From Clostridiales bacterium (GTDB lineage: Bacteria; Bacillota; Clostridia; Saccharofermentanales; Saccharofermentanaceae), in contig JAFZZM010000060.1 of NCBI GenBank assembly GCA_017615755.1, positions 1 through 33,230 of the forward strand: a stretch of DNA of 33,230 nt, written 5' to 3'. A program made the position numbers and the translations under genes. Shown here one piece after another: positions 1 through 6,342 of the stretch (position 1 is its first letter; each line of letters begins with the position of its first letter). The notes under the pieces are model-generated. The model saw only the letters and a list, made by a program, of their open reading frames with translations. It had not been told where the DNA came from and made no database searches.

Positions 1-31
1 ATCCCCGGTTCAAATCCGGGTGGTGCCTCCA
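1..31 (+). tRNA. tRNA-Cys, 3' end only
   Basis: The T arm (CCCGG, loop TTCAAAT, CCGGG) is followed by the acceptor strand TGGTGCC, discriminator T and an encoded CCA. The 5' part lies outside the window. The acceptor implies a 5' end GGCACCA; GGC at the start together with U73 is typical of bacterial tRNA-Cys. tRNA-Gly also has U73 but usually starts GCG. The anticodon is not visible, so the identity is inferred. Confidence 0.75.
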
Positions 32-40
32 GAAATCAAG

Positions 41-77
41 AAGAACTGTTTCAGGATCTGAGACAGTTCTTTTTTAT
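41..77 (+). terminator. Rho-independent terminator after tRNA-Cys
   Basis: A 14-base stem (AAGAACTGTTTCAG at 41-54, CTGAGACAGTTCTT at 58-71, one G-U pair) with a three-base loop runs into a T tract at 70-76. It closes the tRNA transcription unit. Confidence 0.9.
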
Positions 78-102
78 TTGATGTGAGTGACAGGATAGTT
101 AG

Positions 103-130
103 TTAGGATGGTTTGGCATCGTGCTAGAAT
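103..130 (+). promoter_or_regulatory. Possible promoter of the transglutaminase-like lipoprotein gene
   Basis: TAGAAT at 125-130 is a fair -10 box. The best -35 at 16-17 bases spacing (TTAGGA at 103-108) is weak. It is placed here because the gene follows a terminator and needs its own start. Confidence 0.3.
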
Positions 131-174
131 ACTCGCGACGACAAGGGGTTGTTGACTTTAGAAAGAGGCGAAAT

Positions 175-1308
175 ATGAGAAAGATACGACTTTTATCGAC
201 AGTTCTGACTATATCCATGATGCTCGGCGGATGCCAGGCAGGGAATAAGCCGGGCGATGGAAAAACAAAAGAAACCACAACGACGGAGACGACTGCGGCA
301 CCAACCAATACACCGACGCCAACGCAGACGCCGACTCCGACGAATACGCCCACACCGACGGTGAAGATCGAAAATATCAGCAATAACGATGAAGGCCACT
401 ATACGTTCCAGCCACATCTTTTCAGCACGGCGTATGCTGCCGAGTTTGACGAGACGAAGCAGGAGATCTTCTATGCATACTGCGATGCGATCCGGGAAGG
501 CGCGGATTCTTTTGAATGCCCGGACGAAGACTTCTACTACTGGTGCTTCGGATGCTTAAGCGCTTTCTTCTTCCCGTTTGCCGAGAAGTATGTCACGATG
601 TATTCGCAGGAGAAGGGTACCTATTCCTGGAAGGACGGCACGGGATATATCTACTACACACTCCCGAAGGATGAGTACCTGAAGAAAGAAAAGGAGTTCG
701 AAGCGACGATCGAAGGCATCCTGAACGATTGCCTCGCCGATGATTATTCGGATCTTGAAAAAGCACTTGCGCTTTACGAGTATATGACTCTGAACTACAC
801 ATACGACTACGATATGTATGATCACATGGTTGAGCGGCAGGATGAGCTGTCGGCCTTCCGCTGCCTGGAAGAAAAGCACGGCATCTGCTGCGAGATCGCA
901 GGACTTTACAACTATCTGCTTTTGCAGGCCGGTGTAAATTCTGACGAGATCGGCGGCGACATGAAAGATTGGGAAGACAAGATCGAAGGCCATTCGTGGG
1001 TATACGTGACACTCGACGGACAGTCTTATCACATAGACCCGACCTGGGGCGTTTCAGATCAAAATCCTCCTCTTTCTTACTTCATGATGACCGATGATGT
1101 CAGAATGGAAAGAGACGGATTCATGAAAGGTACATTCTCATTAGGTGTTTCGGATGACGAGGCAAGAGATGCATTCAAGCTTGTCGCCGGCGACAGCAAG
1201 TTCAAACCTGTATGGGACGGGTTTTATGTCGGCATGGATCGCGAGAGTCAGTGCATCGTCTACGAAGACTTCTACGGACAGCAGCAGGAATTCAGCTACG
1301 CGAAGTAA
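175..1308 (+). CDS. Secreted lipoprotein with transglutaminase-like domain
   Basis: The protein has 377 residues. It begins with a basic, hydrophobic lipoprotein signal ending in LGGC, so Cys20 should be lipidated and the protein anchored outside the membrane. Residues 35-62 form a Thr/Pro linker of TPT repeats that acts as a spacer. The C-terminal half carries a transglutaminase-like papain-fold core: Cys238 in HGICCEIA, His273 in EGHSWVYV and Asp288 in YHIDPTWG form the expected triad. The family includes cysteine proteases and cross-linking enzymes; in Clostridia such lipoproteins usually have unknown substrates at the cell wall. The start at 175 is preferred over an in-frame ATG at 121 because it gives a proper signal peptide and has a GAGGCG ribosome site just upstream; the longer form would put 18 charged residues before the signal. 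The gene stands alone between two non-coding stretches. Confidence 0.85.
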   Translation: MRKIRLLSTVLTISMMLGGCQAGNKPGDGKTKETTTTETTAAPTNTPTPTQTPTPTNTPTPTVKIENISNNDEGHYTFQPHLFSTAYAAEFDETKQEIFYAYCDAIREGADSFECPDEDFYYWCFGCLSAFFFPFAEKYVTMYSQEKGTYSWKDGTGYIYYTLPKDEYLKKEKEFEATIEGILNDCLADDYSDLEKALALYEYMTLNYTYDYDMYDHMVERQDELSAFRCLEEKHGICCEIAGLYNYLLLQAGVNSDEIGGDMKDWEDKIEGHSWVYVTLDGQSYHIDPTWGVSDQNPPLSYFMMTDDVRMERDGFMKGTFSLGVSDDEARDAFKLVAGDSKFKPVWDGFYVGMDRESQCIVYEDFYGQQQEFSYAK

Positions 1309-1405
1309 GTGCTTTTGAAACAATTCAGAACAAAGAAGAAAAGCTGCTGTCTCAAAATCATACTGCCGAATTATAACGATCAGTTAGGTTGAACCAGGAG
1401 TACTA

Positions 1406-1439
1406 CATACTTTTTTAGAGAAAAACGTGTAAAAGTATG
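1406..1439. repeat. Inverted repeat, first of an intergenic cluster
   Basis: CATACTTTT at 1406-1414 is matched by AAAAGTATG at 1431-1439. The stretch 1309-1665 has no gene. It holds this pair, C-rich tracts at 1452-1464, a second related dyad at 1571-1609, and a perfect GC-rich palindrome at 1633-1653. Confidence 0.6.
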
Positions 1440-1570
1440 CATTTTTCCTATACCCCCTCCCCCATATCGGCACATATCAGAGAGTGGAAAGACCGATACT
1501 GCTTTCATCCCGTACGAAAAGCACTTGGATCTGTTACTTCAGGCCATCAATTTAACAGCAGAGCGGAAAG

Positions 1571-1609
1571 AAATGCATACTTTTTCCGATAAAAATGGAA
1601 TTTAGTATG
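1571..1609. repeat. Second related dyad in the intergenic cluster
   Basis: AAATGCATACTTTT at 1571-1584 is the exact reverse complement of AAAAGTATGCATTT at 1431-1444, so two parts of this gap are inverted copies. A further AGTATG at 1604-1609 closes a looser dyad with CATACT. Confidence 0.55.
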
Positions 1610-1632
1610 AGTTCACTTCTTCAAAATCGTCC

Positions 1633-1653
1633 GCATACCCCCCGGGGGTATGC
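1633..1653. repeat. Perfect GC-rich palindrome near the end of the Dabb gene
   Basis: GCATACCCCC, a central C, then GGGGGTATGC: ten perfect pairs around one base. It lies just past the stop of the minus-strand gene at 1666, so it could act as its transcript end or as a stability hairpin. There is no T tract on either side, so it is not a classical terminator. Confidence 0.6.
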
Positions 1654-1665
1654 AGAAAAGAAGAC

Positions 1666-1968
1666 TCAGACCTCGTAATCGAAGCAGCTGCGGATCTTCG
1701 CATGCGGACGGACCTTACCTGTTGCGACTGCAACGTGAGCCGGGTGTACCGCATAACCCTTCAGTGCTTCCTCGTTTTCAAAGAGCGAATCCAGCATCAG
1801 GTCGCAGTTGGAAGATTCGAGACCTTCTGTCTCGACCTTGATCTCAACAAGACCCTCGATCTGACCCTTCAGGCCCTCGAGCCCTTCCTTGATCTCGGCC
1901 TTGATCTTCGCCTTTTCCTCGGCAGAATATTCGTCTTTTAATGTCCAGATGATCATGTGCTTAACCAT
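1666..1968 (-). CDS. Stress-responsive A/B-barrel (Dabb) domain protein
   Basis: A 100-residue protein, the usual length of a single Dabb domain (ferredoxin-like A/B barrel fold). It starts MVKHMIIWTLKD, the typical first strand, with a Lys/Glu-rich helix at about 15-35 (AEEKAKIKAEIKEGLEGL), a middle SNCDLMLDSLFENEEAL segment and an HPAHVAV motif near residue 77. Family members form dimers. Some are plant stress proteins and some bacterial ones are enzymes or degradation-pathway proteins, so the substrate cannot be named. AAGGAGG lies seven bases before the ATG. It is monocistronic and divergent from the gene at 2271. Confidence 0.8.
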   Translation of the reverse strand: MVKHMIIWTLKDEYSAEEKAKIKAEIKEGLEGLKGQIEGLVEIKVETEGLESSNCDLMLDSLFENEEALKGYAVHPAHVAVATGKVRPHAKIRSCFDYEV

Positions 1969-1988
1969 AGTGTGCCTCCTTGTTGATT

Positions 1989-2007
1989 GCCGGTGATCCG
2001 CACCGGC
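1989..2007 (-). promoter_or_regulatory. Leader hairpin before the Dabb gene
   Basis: GCCGGTG at 1989-1995 pairs perfectly with CACCGGC at 2001-2007 around a five-base loop. In the minus-strand transcript it sits directly before the AAGGAGG ribosome site. It may tune translation or stability; no known riboswitch was recognised. Confidence 0.35.
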
Positions 2008-2033
2008 TTGCTTTCCGGCACGCGCATATCTGC

Positions 2034-2062
2034 ATTATAGCACATTGCGCGCGGGAAAAAGA
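2034..2062 (-). promoter_or_regulatory. Promoter of the Dabb gene
   Basis: On the minus strand TATAAT (2034-2039) is a perfect -10 box. The -35 region at about 2056-2062 is T-rich (TCTTTT) and poor. The 302-base gap 1969-2270 also holds a minus-strand hairpin, a dyad and the promoter of the plus-strand gene. Confidence 0.5.
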
Positions 2063-2089
2063 AAACTGCTTTCCGTGTCTTGAAAGCAG
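2056..2089 (-). terminator. Terminator-like hairpin on the minus strand, no gene ahead
   Basis: Read on the minus strand, CTGCTTTC and GAAAGCAG form an eight-pair stem followed by TTTTCTTTTTC. No minus-strand gene is visible upstream, so it may end an unknown small transcript or simply insulate the Dabb promoter just beyond it. Confidence 0.45.
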
Positions 2090-2168
2090 CTCTCATGAGG
2101 GTTACGGGTTTTAGGTGTGTAAGAGGAGGTGTTATTCTGTTCTCTTTACGAGTTCATTATCCTGCTCT

Positions 2169-2191
2169 AACTTTAAATGAACCTTAAAGTT
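2169..2191. promoter_or_regulatory. Inverted repeat, possible operator
   Basis: AACTTTAA and TTAAAGTT are perfect inverted arms around seven bases. The dyad ends about 20 bases before the likely -35 region of the gene at 2271, a position suited to an activator or repressor. No regulator is recognised. Confidence 0.35.
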
Positions 2192-2210
2192 CGGAAAAAA
2201 CTTTCCTTCC

Positions 2211-2240
2211 TTCGTGAAAAGCACTGAAAGATGTTATAAT
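2211..2240 (+). promoter_or_regulatory. Promoter of the helical-repeat gene
   Basis: TATAAT at 2235-2240 is a perfect -10 box about 31 bases before the ATG at 2271. The -35 candidate TTCGTG at 2211-2216 is weak. Confidence 0.5.
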
Positions 2241-2270
2241 GCTTAGGTAACACCGCATGGGAGGTGCAAA

Positions 2271-3206
2271 ATGGATTGCACAACGAGATTATTTACCGAG
2301 TTTAACGAGAGACTTTCGAAGGTTTGTGAGGAGTTTGCCGATCAGGTATCCTCCAGCGAAGGCCCGACCGAAAGCGAGATGGCGGAGCACTTCAAGAATT
2401 TCCGCTCATATATTGAACAGACGACCGCGCCGTTCTGGCAGGAGAAGAAAGACTATCTCGACGGAAAGACCGGCGAAGAGTTCATAGCCGGACTTGATCT
2501 CGAGCAGGCACTCGATGCTTTTTGTGAATCCGCGAAGATCATTGACGATGAGGCAACCCCATATCCGCTTGTTTCTTCTCTAAAAGCACTTGGCCCGGAG
2601 TCTTCCGAGCGTCTTTTGAAGATGGTGCTTGATACACCGTGGGAACCGGAGGACGGCGAGGACGAGAACGAATTCTTCGTACGCTTCCAGCCTTGCGTGG
2701 CTGCGATCCGTTTCTTCGGTGCGGCCGAATATGAGCCGGCGATGGAACCTGTACTTACAAGATTCTGCAGTTTCTCCAGCACTCAGGAATATATTGCCGA
2801 CTCCGTGAAGGTCATGATGCTCGGCCTTGGACAGAAAGGTGTCCCGACATTGGTCGACTTCCTTCTGAACCGCTCCGATGAAGAAATCACCGGACCTTAC
2901 GAGGACATGATGATCATTCTGACCCATGTGGGAATCAAGGAAAAATCCGATGAGATCTACCAGGCACTTCGTGCTGCTTTCCGCCGCATGAAGGCGAAGG
3001 TCATTGCCGTGATCTGCCTGGGCGACTACGGTGACCCGAGAGCCATCGCACTCCTGAAAGGTTACCTCGACAGAAACGTACATACCATCGACCGCGAGAC
3101 TTTCTACGAAGCACTCTCGGCGATCCGTCGTCTCGGCGGCGAGATCAACGACATTCAGGATCCGTTCCACGACTTCACGAAGAAAGTCCCGAAGGACAAG
3201 AAATAA
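2271..3206 (+). CDS. HEAT-like helical-repeat protein, function unknown
   Basis: A 311-residue soluble protein with no signal peptide or membrane span. It is almost wholly helical, and the C-terminal half shows paired-helix units of the HEAT/PBS type, clearest near residues 241-260 (KVIAVICLGDYGDPRAIALL), a typical G-D-x-R-A turn. The N-terminal 60 residues are acidic and may form a separate helical cap. Such solenoids normally bind partners rather than catalyse reactions. A GGGAGG ribosome site precedes the ATG. The next gene, hisA-like, starts ten bases after the stop, so the two are very likely co-transcribed, but no link to histidine synthesis is evident from this sequence. Confidence 0.7.
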   Translation: MDCTTRLFTEFNERLSKVCEEFADQVSSSEGPTESEMAEHFKNFRSYIEQTTAPFWQEKKDYLDGKTGEEFIAGLDLEQALDAFCESAKIIDDEATPYPLVSSLKALGPESSERLLKMVLDTPWEPEDGEDENEFFVRFQPCVAAIRFFGAAEYEPAMEPVLTRFCSFSSTQEYIADSVKVMMLGLGQKGVPTLVDFLLNRSDEEITGPYEDMMIILTHVGIKEKSDEIYQALRAAFRRMKAKVIAVICLGDYGDPRAIALLKGYLDRNVHTIDRETFYEALSAIRRLGGEINDIQDPFHDFTKKVPKDKK

Positions 3207-3216
3207 GGAGCACCCC

Positions 3217-3987
3217 ATGGAGTTTCGCCCTTGTATCGATATCCATAACGGTAAGGTCAAGCAGATCGTAGGCGGCACGCTGAACGACAGTGGCGCGAAG
3301 GAAAACTTCGTGTCCGAGCGTGGCACCGGTTATTTTGCCGAGTATTACCGCGACCTGGGGATCACCGGCGGACACATCATCATGCTCAATAAGATCGGGA
3401 CAGAAGAATACGAGGCAAGTAAAGCCGCAGCCATGGAAGCGCTTCGGGCGTACCCCGGCGGACTTCAGGTCGGAGGCGGCATCAACGCCGACAACGCAAG
3501 TGCTTTTATCGAAGCCGGCGCCAGCCACGTCATCGTTACGTCCTATGTTTTTTCAGAAGGAAAGATCAACTACGAAAACCTCGACAAACTTGTTTCAGCC
3601 GTGGGAAGAGAACATATCGTGCTCGACCTGAGCTGCAGGAAGAAAGGCGAGGACTACTATATCGTGACCGACCGCTGGCAGAAGTTTACCAGAACGAAGC
3701 TGACCGCGGCGCTTCTTAAAAAACTGGAAAAGTACTGCGACGAGTACCTGGTACACGCCGTCGATGTAGAAGGCAAGGCAGCCGGCCCGGACCAGGCGCT
3801 TTTTGCCATTTTCTCTGAATATGAAGGACTGCCGGTCACCTATGCCGGCGGCATCCACTCCTACGAGGACATCCGCGCACTGAAAGAAGTCTCGGGCGGC
3901 ATCGTGAACATCACGGTCGGCTCGGCACTGGACCTCTTCGGCGGAAAGCTGTCCTGCGAGAAGATCCTTGAAATCGTAAAAGACTAA
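3217..3987 (+). CDS. hisA: HisA of the eukaryotic type (ProFAR isomerase)
   Basis: A 256-residue TIM barrel matching 1-(5-phosphoribosyl)-5-[(5-phosphoribosylamino)methylideneamino]imidazole-4-carboxamide isomerase, fourth step of histidine synthesis. The signature is that of the fungal/plant HIS6 subfamily: FRPCIDIHNGKVKQIVGGTL at the N-terminus, LQVGGGIN, VIVTSYVF, DLSCRKK, a VHAVDVEG strand, VTYAGG, and GSALDLFGG at the end. Standard bacterial HisA has a different N-terminal stretch and sits in the his operon, whereas here no other his gene is near. The start has AAGGAG eight bases upstream. It follows the helical-repeat gene by ten bases and is closed by a terminator shared with the facing tRNA-Gly. 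It could be the only HisA of the organism or a second copy; the window cannot tell. Confidence 0.85.
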   Translation: MEFRPCIDIHNGKVKQIVGGTLNDSGAKENFVSERGTGYFAEYYRDLGITGGHIIMLNKIGTEEYEASKAAAMEALRAYPGGLQVGGGINADNASAFIEAGASHVIVTSYVFSEGKINYENLDKLVSAVGREHIVLDLSCRKKGEDYYIVTDRWQKFTRTKLTAALLKKLEKYCDEYLVHAVDVEGKAAGPDQALFAIFSEYEGLPVTYAGGIHSYEDIRALKEVSGGIVNITVGSALDLFGGKLSCEKILEIVKD

Positions 3988-4015
3988 CTTCAGTCCTGAA
4001 GCGAAAAATGGAAAT

Positions 4016-4045
4016 AAAAAGCACCTCACTTGAGGTGCTCTTTTT
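4016..4045. terminator. Bidirectional terminator between hisA and tRNA-Gly
   Basis: GCACCTCA (4021-4028) and TGAGGTGC (4031-4038) form a perfect stem. It is flanked by AAAAA on the left and TCTTTTT on the right, so it works for hisA on the plus strand and for the tRNA on the minus strand. Confidence 0.9.
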
Positions 4046-4048
4046 CAG

Positions 4049-4123
4049 TGGAGCGGGATACGAGATTCGAACTCGCGACTTTCACCTTGGCAAGGTGACA
4101 CTCTACCACTGAGTTAATCCCGC
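4049..4123 (-). tRNA. tRNA-Gly (anticodon GCC)
   Basis: A full 75-base cloverleaf on the minus strand: acceptor GCGGGAT/ATCCCGC, D arm with AGTGGTA, anticodon stem TCACC/GGTGA with loop TTGCCAA, T arm GCGAG-TTCGAAT-CTCGT, discriminator T and encoded CCA. It reads GGC and GGT codons. Confidence 0.97.
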
Positions 4124-4143
4124 GTTTGAAGTCAACATGAGAT

Positions 4144-4172
4144 ATTATATGCGCGGGAGGGGCATCTGTCAA
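4144..4172 (-). promoter_or_regulatory. Consensus promoter of tRNA-Gly
   Basis: On the minus strand TTGACA (4167-4172) and TATAAT (4144-4149) are both perfect and separated by 17 bases. The start point would be about 14 bases before the tRNA. Confidence 0.9.
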
Positions 4173-4299
4173 CACCTTTTTTCTTCTTCTGCAAAAGCAC
4201 TTCCGAAACCACCTCGGTCTCCACGAAAAAACAATTTGCCACTCAACCGCATTTGCCCCAAAATCAGGCATTCAGCGCCAAAAGTCAAGAAACTCATAT

Positions 4300-4327
4300 T
4301 GACAATAAAATGTATTAGGGATATATT
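4300..4327 (+). promoter_or_regulatory. Main promoter of the fatty-acid operon
   Basis: TTGACA at 4300-4305 and TATATT at 4322-4327 with 16 bases between, a strong sigma-A promoter about 30 bases before the fabH ATG. It is divergent from the tRNA-Gly promoter. The 4124-4362 gap holds only these two promoters, one AAAAGCACTT motif and the operator. Confidence 0.85.
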
Positions 4328-4340
4328 TTGATTGTTAAAT
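4325..4340 (+). promoter_or_regulatory. FabT-like operator over the transcription start
   Basis: ATTTTGATTGTTAAAT overlaps the -10 box and the likely start point. It resembles the MarR-family FabT operator of Firmicutes (TTTGA arm, three bases, TCAAA arm), with one mismatch in the right arm. Bound repressor would block initiation. No fabT gene is in the window. Confidence 0.5.
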
Positions 4341-4362
4341 AATTTGAAAGGCAAAGTATTTT

Positions 4363-5355
4363 ATGAACGGCGACAACACTTCTTACGGACGCGTGATCGG
4401 AATCGGAAGCTATCTTCCGAAAGATATTCTCACAAACGATGACATGGCAAAGATCGTGGAAACCAGTGATGAGTGGATCACAGAGCGTACCGGTATCAAG
4501 GAAAGACATATCTCCGATCCGGAAACGGATACATCGGAAAGCATGGCAATCGAGGCGGCAAAGAAAGCCGTTGCCGATTCCGGGATCGACACGAAGGAAA
4601 TCGGTCTCATTATTGTAGCCAGCACGACCCCGAACGTTTTGTTCCCGGTATTGAGCGCAAGTGTTCAGGCAGCCATCGATGCAGACAATGCGATGTGCTT
4701 CGATATGAATGCAGCCTGCCCGGGTTTTGTGACTGCTTTTGTTACGGCCCAGAATTACATTAAGGCCGGCGCGGTCGATTGTGCACTGGTAATCGGAACG
4801 GAAAATCTCACCAACTATGTCAATTTCGAAGACAGAGGAACCTGCATCCTCTTTGGTGACGGCGCAGGTGCCGTGATCCTGAAGGCTGAGAAAGATACGA
4901 AATATGACGTGATCATGCACGCAGCCGGAAAAAGAGGCGAGTGCATGCACTGCGAATCCTATATGCAGAAGGGCAAAGAGAAGACAGAAGAATTCCTGAA
5001 GTCCAACTACATCAACATGGACGGACAGACCGTCTTCAAGTTCGCCGTAACAGAAGTACCGAGAGTGATCGAGGATCTTCTGAAGAAGACCGGCACCTCC
5101 GCAGACGAGATCGACTATTTCATTCTGCACCAGGCAAACCGCCGTATCATCGAGTCGGTCGCCAAGCGCCTCAAGCAGCCGATCGAGAAATTCCCGATGA
5201 ATATCGAAAGGACCGCCAACACCTCTTCGGCGAGCATCCCGATCCTTCTGGATGAAATGAAGAAAGACGGACGGATCGGCGAAGGCAAGAAGCACGTCAT
5301 CATGTCCAGCTTCGGCGCAGGACTCCTGTGGGGTGCTTTTGAAACAAAGATCTGA
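4363..5355 (+). CDS. fabH: Beta-ketoacyl-ACP synthase III
   Basis: FabH condenses acetyl-CoA with malonyl-ACP and starts fatty-acid synthesis in the cytoplasm. The 330-residue protein has the usual length and the full triad: Cys119 in NAACPGF, His256 in FILHQANRR and Asn286 in RTANTSS. The N-terminal YLPKDILTNDDMA and ERTGIKERH segments are typical. It is the first gene of a ten-gene operon. GAAAGG lies eleven bases before the ATG, a slightly long spacing. In many Clostridia acpP follows fabH, but only 54 bases separate fabH from fabK here, so the acyl carrier protein must be encoded elsewhere. Confidence 0.96.
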   Translation: MNGDNTSYGRVIGIGSYLPKDILTNDDMAKIVETSDEWITERTGIKERHISDPETDTSESMAIEAAKKAVADSGIDTKEIGLIIVASTTPNVLFPVLSASVQAAIDADNAMCFDMNAACPGFVTAFVTAQNYIKAGAVDCALVIGTENLTNYVNFEDRGTCILFGDGAGAVILKAEKDTKYDVIMHAAGKRGECMHCESYMQKGKEKTEEFLKSNYINMDGQTVFKFAVTEVPRVIEDLLKKTGTSADEIDYFILHQANRRIIESVAKRLKQPIEKFPMNIERTANTSSASIPILLDEMKKDGRIGEGKKHVIMSSFGAGLLWGAFETKI

Positions 5356-5409
5356 TACGAAAAGCCCCGGCCGAAAACTCCGGCGGGACGGAAGAATAAG
5401 GAGAACAGC

Positions 5410-6342
5410 ATGAAAACAAGACTTACAGAATTACTCAACATTGAATACCCGATCATGCAGGGCGGTATGGCCTGGGTAGCCGATTATCATCTTGCCGCAG
5501 CGGTAAGTAACGCAGGCGGCCTGGGCATTATCGGTTCCGGCGGAGCGGATGCCGACTGGGTCAGAAACCAGGTCAAGTGCTGCCGCGAGCTGACAGACAA
5601 GCCTTTCGGCGTAAACGTCATGCTCATGAACCCACATGCACCGGAGATCGCTGATGTTCTGGCCGAGGAAAAAGTGGCTGTGGTCACGACCGGCGCAGGA
5701 TCCCCGGAGCGCTACCTGAAGAAATGGCAGGAAGCCGGCATCAAAATCATCCCTGTTATCGCATCTGTAGGTCTGGCGAAGAGAATGGAAAAACTGGGAG
5801 TTGATGCAGTCGTTGCAGAGGGCACGGAGTCCGGCGGACATATCGGTGAACTCACAACGATGACACTGGTCCCACAGGTCGTTGACGCACTGTCGATCCC
5901 GGTCGTAGCAGCAGGCGGAATCGCAGACGGACGTGGAATCGCGGCGGCATTCATGCTTGGTGCGGAAGGTGTACAGTGCGGTACATGCTTCATTCCTTGC
6001 GAAGAGACAAACATTCATCAGAACTATAAGGACCTGGTCGTAAAGGCCGGTGATATCGATACAAAAGTAACGGGCAGAAGCACGGGCCATCCGGTAAGAA
6101 CACTGAGAAACCAGCTGACCAAGCTCTACCTGAAGATGGAAGCCGAAGGCGCGACACTCGATGAGCTCGAGCAGCTTTCCCTCGGTTCTCTCAGAAAAGC
6201 CGTACTGGACGGCGATAAGGAAATGGGCAGTTTCATGGCCGGCCAGATCTCCGGTCTGATCAAAGAACAGCTCACGGTAAAAGACAGGATCGTTTCCATG
6301 ATGGAACAGGCAGAAACACTTCTTGGAGGTAAAAGAGTATGA
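5410..6342 (+). CDS. fabK: Enoyl-ACP reductase II (FMN-dependent)
   Basis: FabK reduces trans-2-enoyl-ACP in the last step of each elongation round, using FMN and NAD(P)H. The 310-residue TIM barrel of the nitronate monooxygenase-like superfamily begins LNIEYPIMQGGMAWVAD (flavin phosphate region), followed by NAGGLGIIGSG, KPFGVNVML, the GTESGGHIGE loop near residue 138 and AAGGIADGRG near 168. It is the only enoyl reductase in the operon; no FabI is seen, so the organism is expected to be insensitive to FabI-type inhibitors. AAGGAG lies ahead of the ATG. Its last four bases overlap the start of fabD (ATGA), which indicates translational coupling. Confidence 0.95.
   Translation: MKTRLTELLNIEYPIMQGGMAWVADYHLAAAVSNAGGLGIIGSGGADADWVRNQVKCCRELTDKPFGVNVMLMNPHAPEIADVLAEEKVAVVTTGAGSPERYLKKWQEAGIKIIPVIASVGLAKRMEKLGVDAVVAEGTESGGHIGELTTMTLVPQVVDALSIPVVAAGGIADGRGIAAAFMLGAEGVQCGTCFIPCEETNIHQNYKDLVVKAGDIDTKVTGRSTGHPVRTLRNQLTKLYLKMEAEGATLDELEQLSLGSLRKAVLDGDKEMGSFMAGQISGLIKEQLTVKDRIVSMMEQAETLLGGKRV

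Noticed and set aside
1452..1464. C-rich tract as a special structure such as a quadruplex on the minus strand.
   Set aside because: Only two runs of C lie close together (CCCCC, T, CCCCC), too few for a four-run motif.
4016..4123. tRNA-Gly as an integration site for a mobile element.
   Set aside because: No integrase and no repeated copy of the tRNA end was seen; fab genes follow on one side and hisA on the other.
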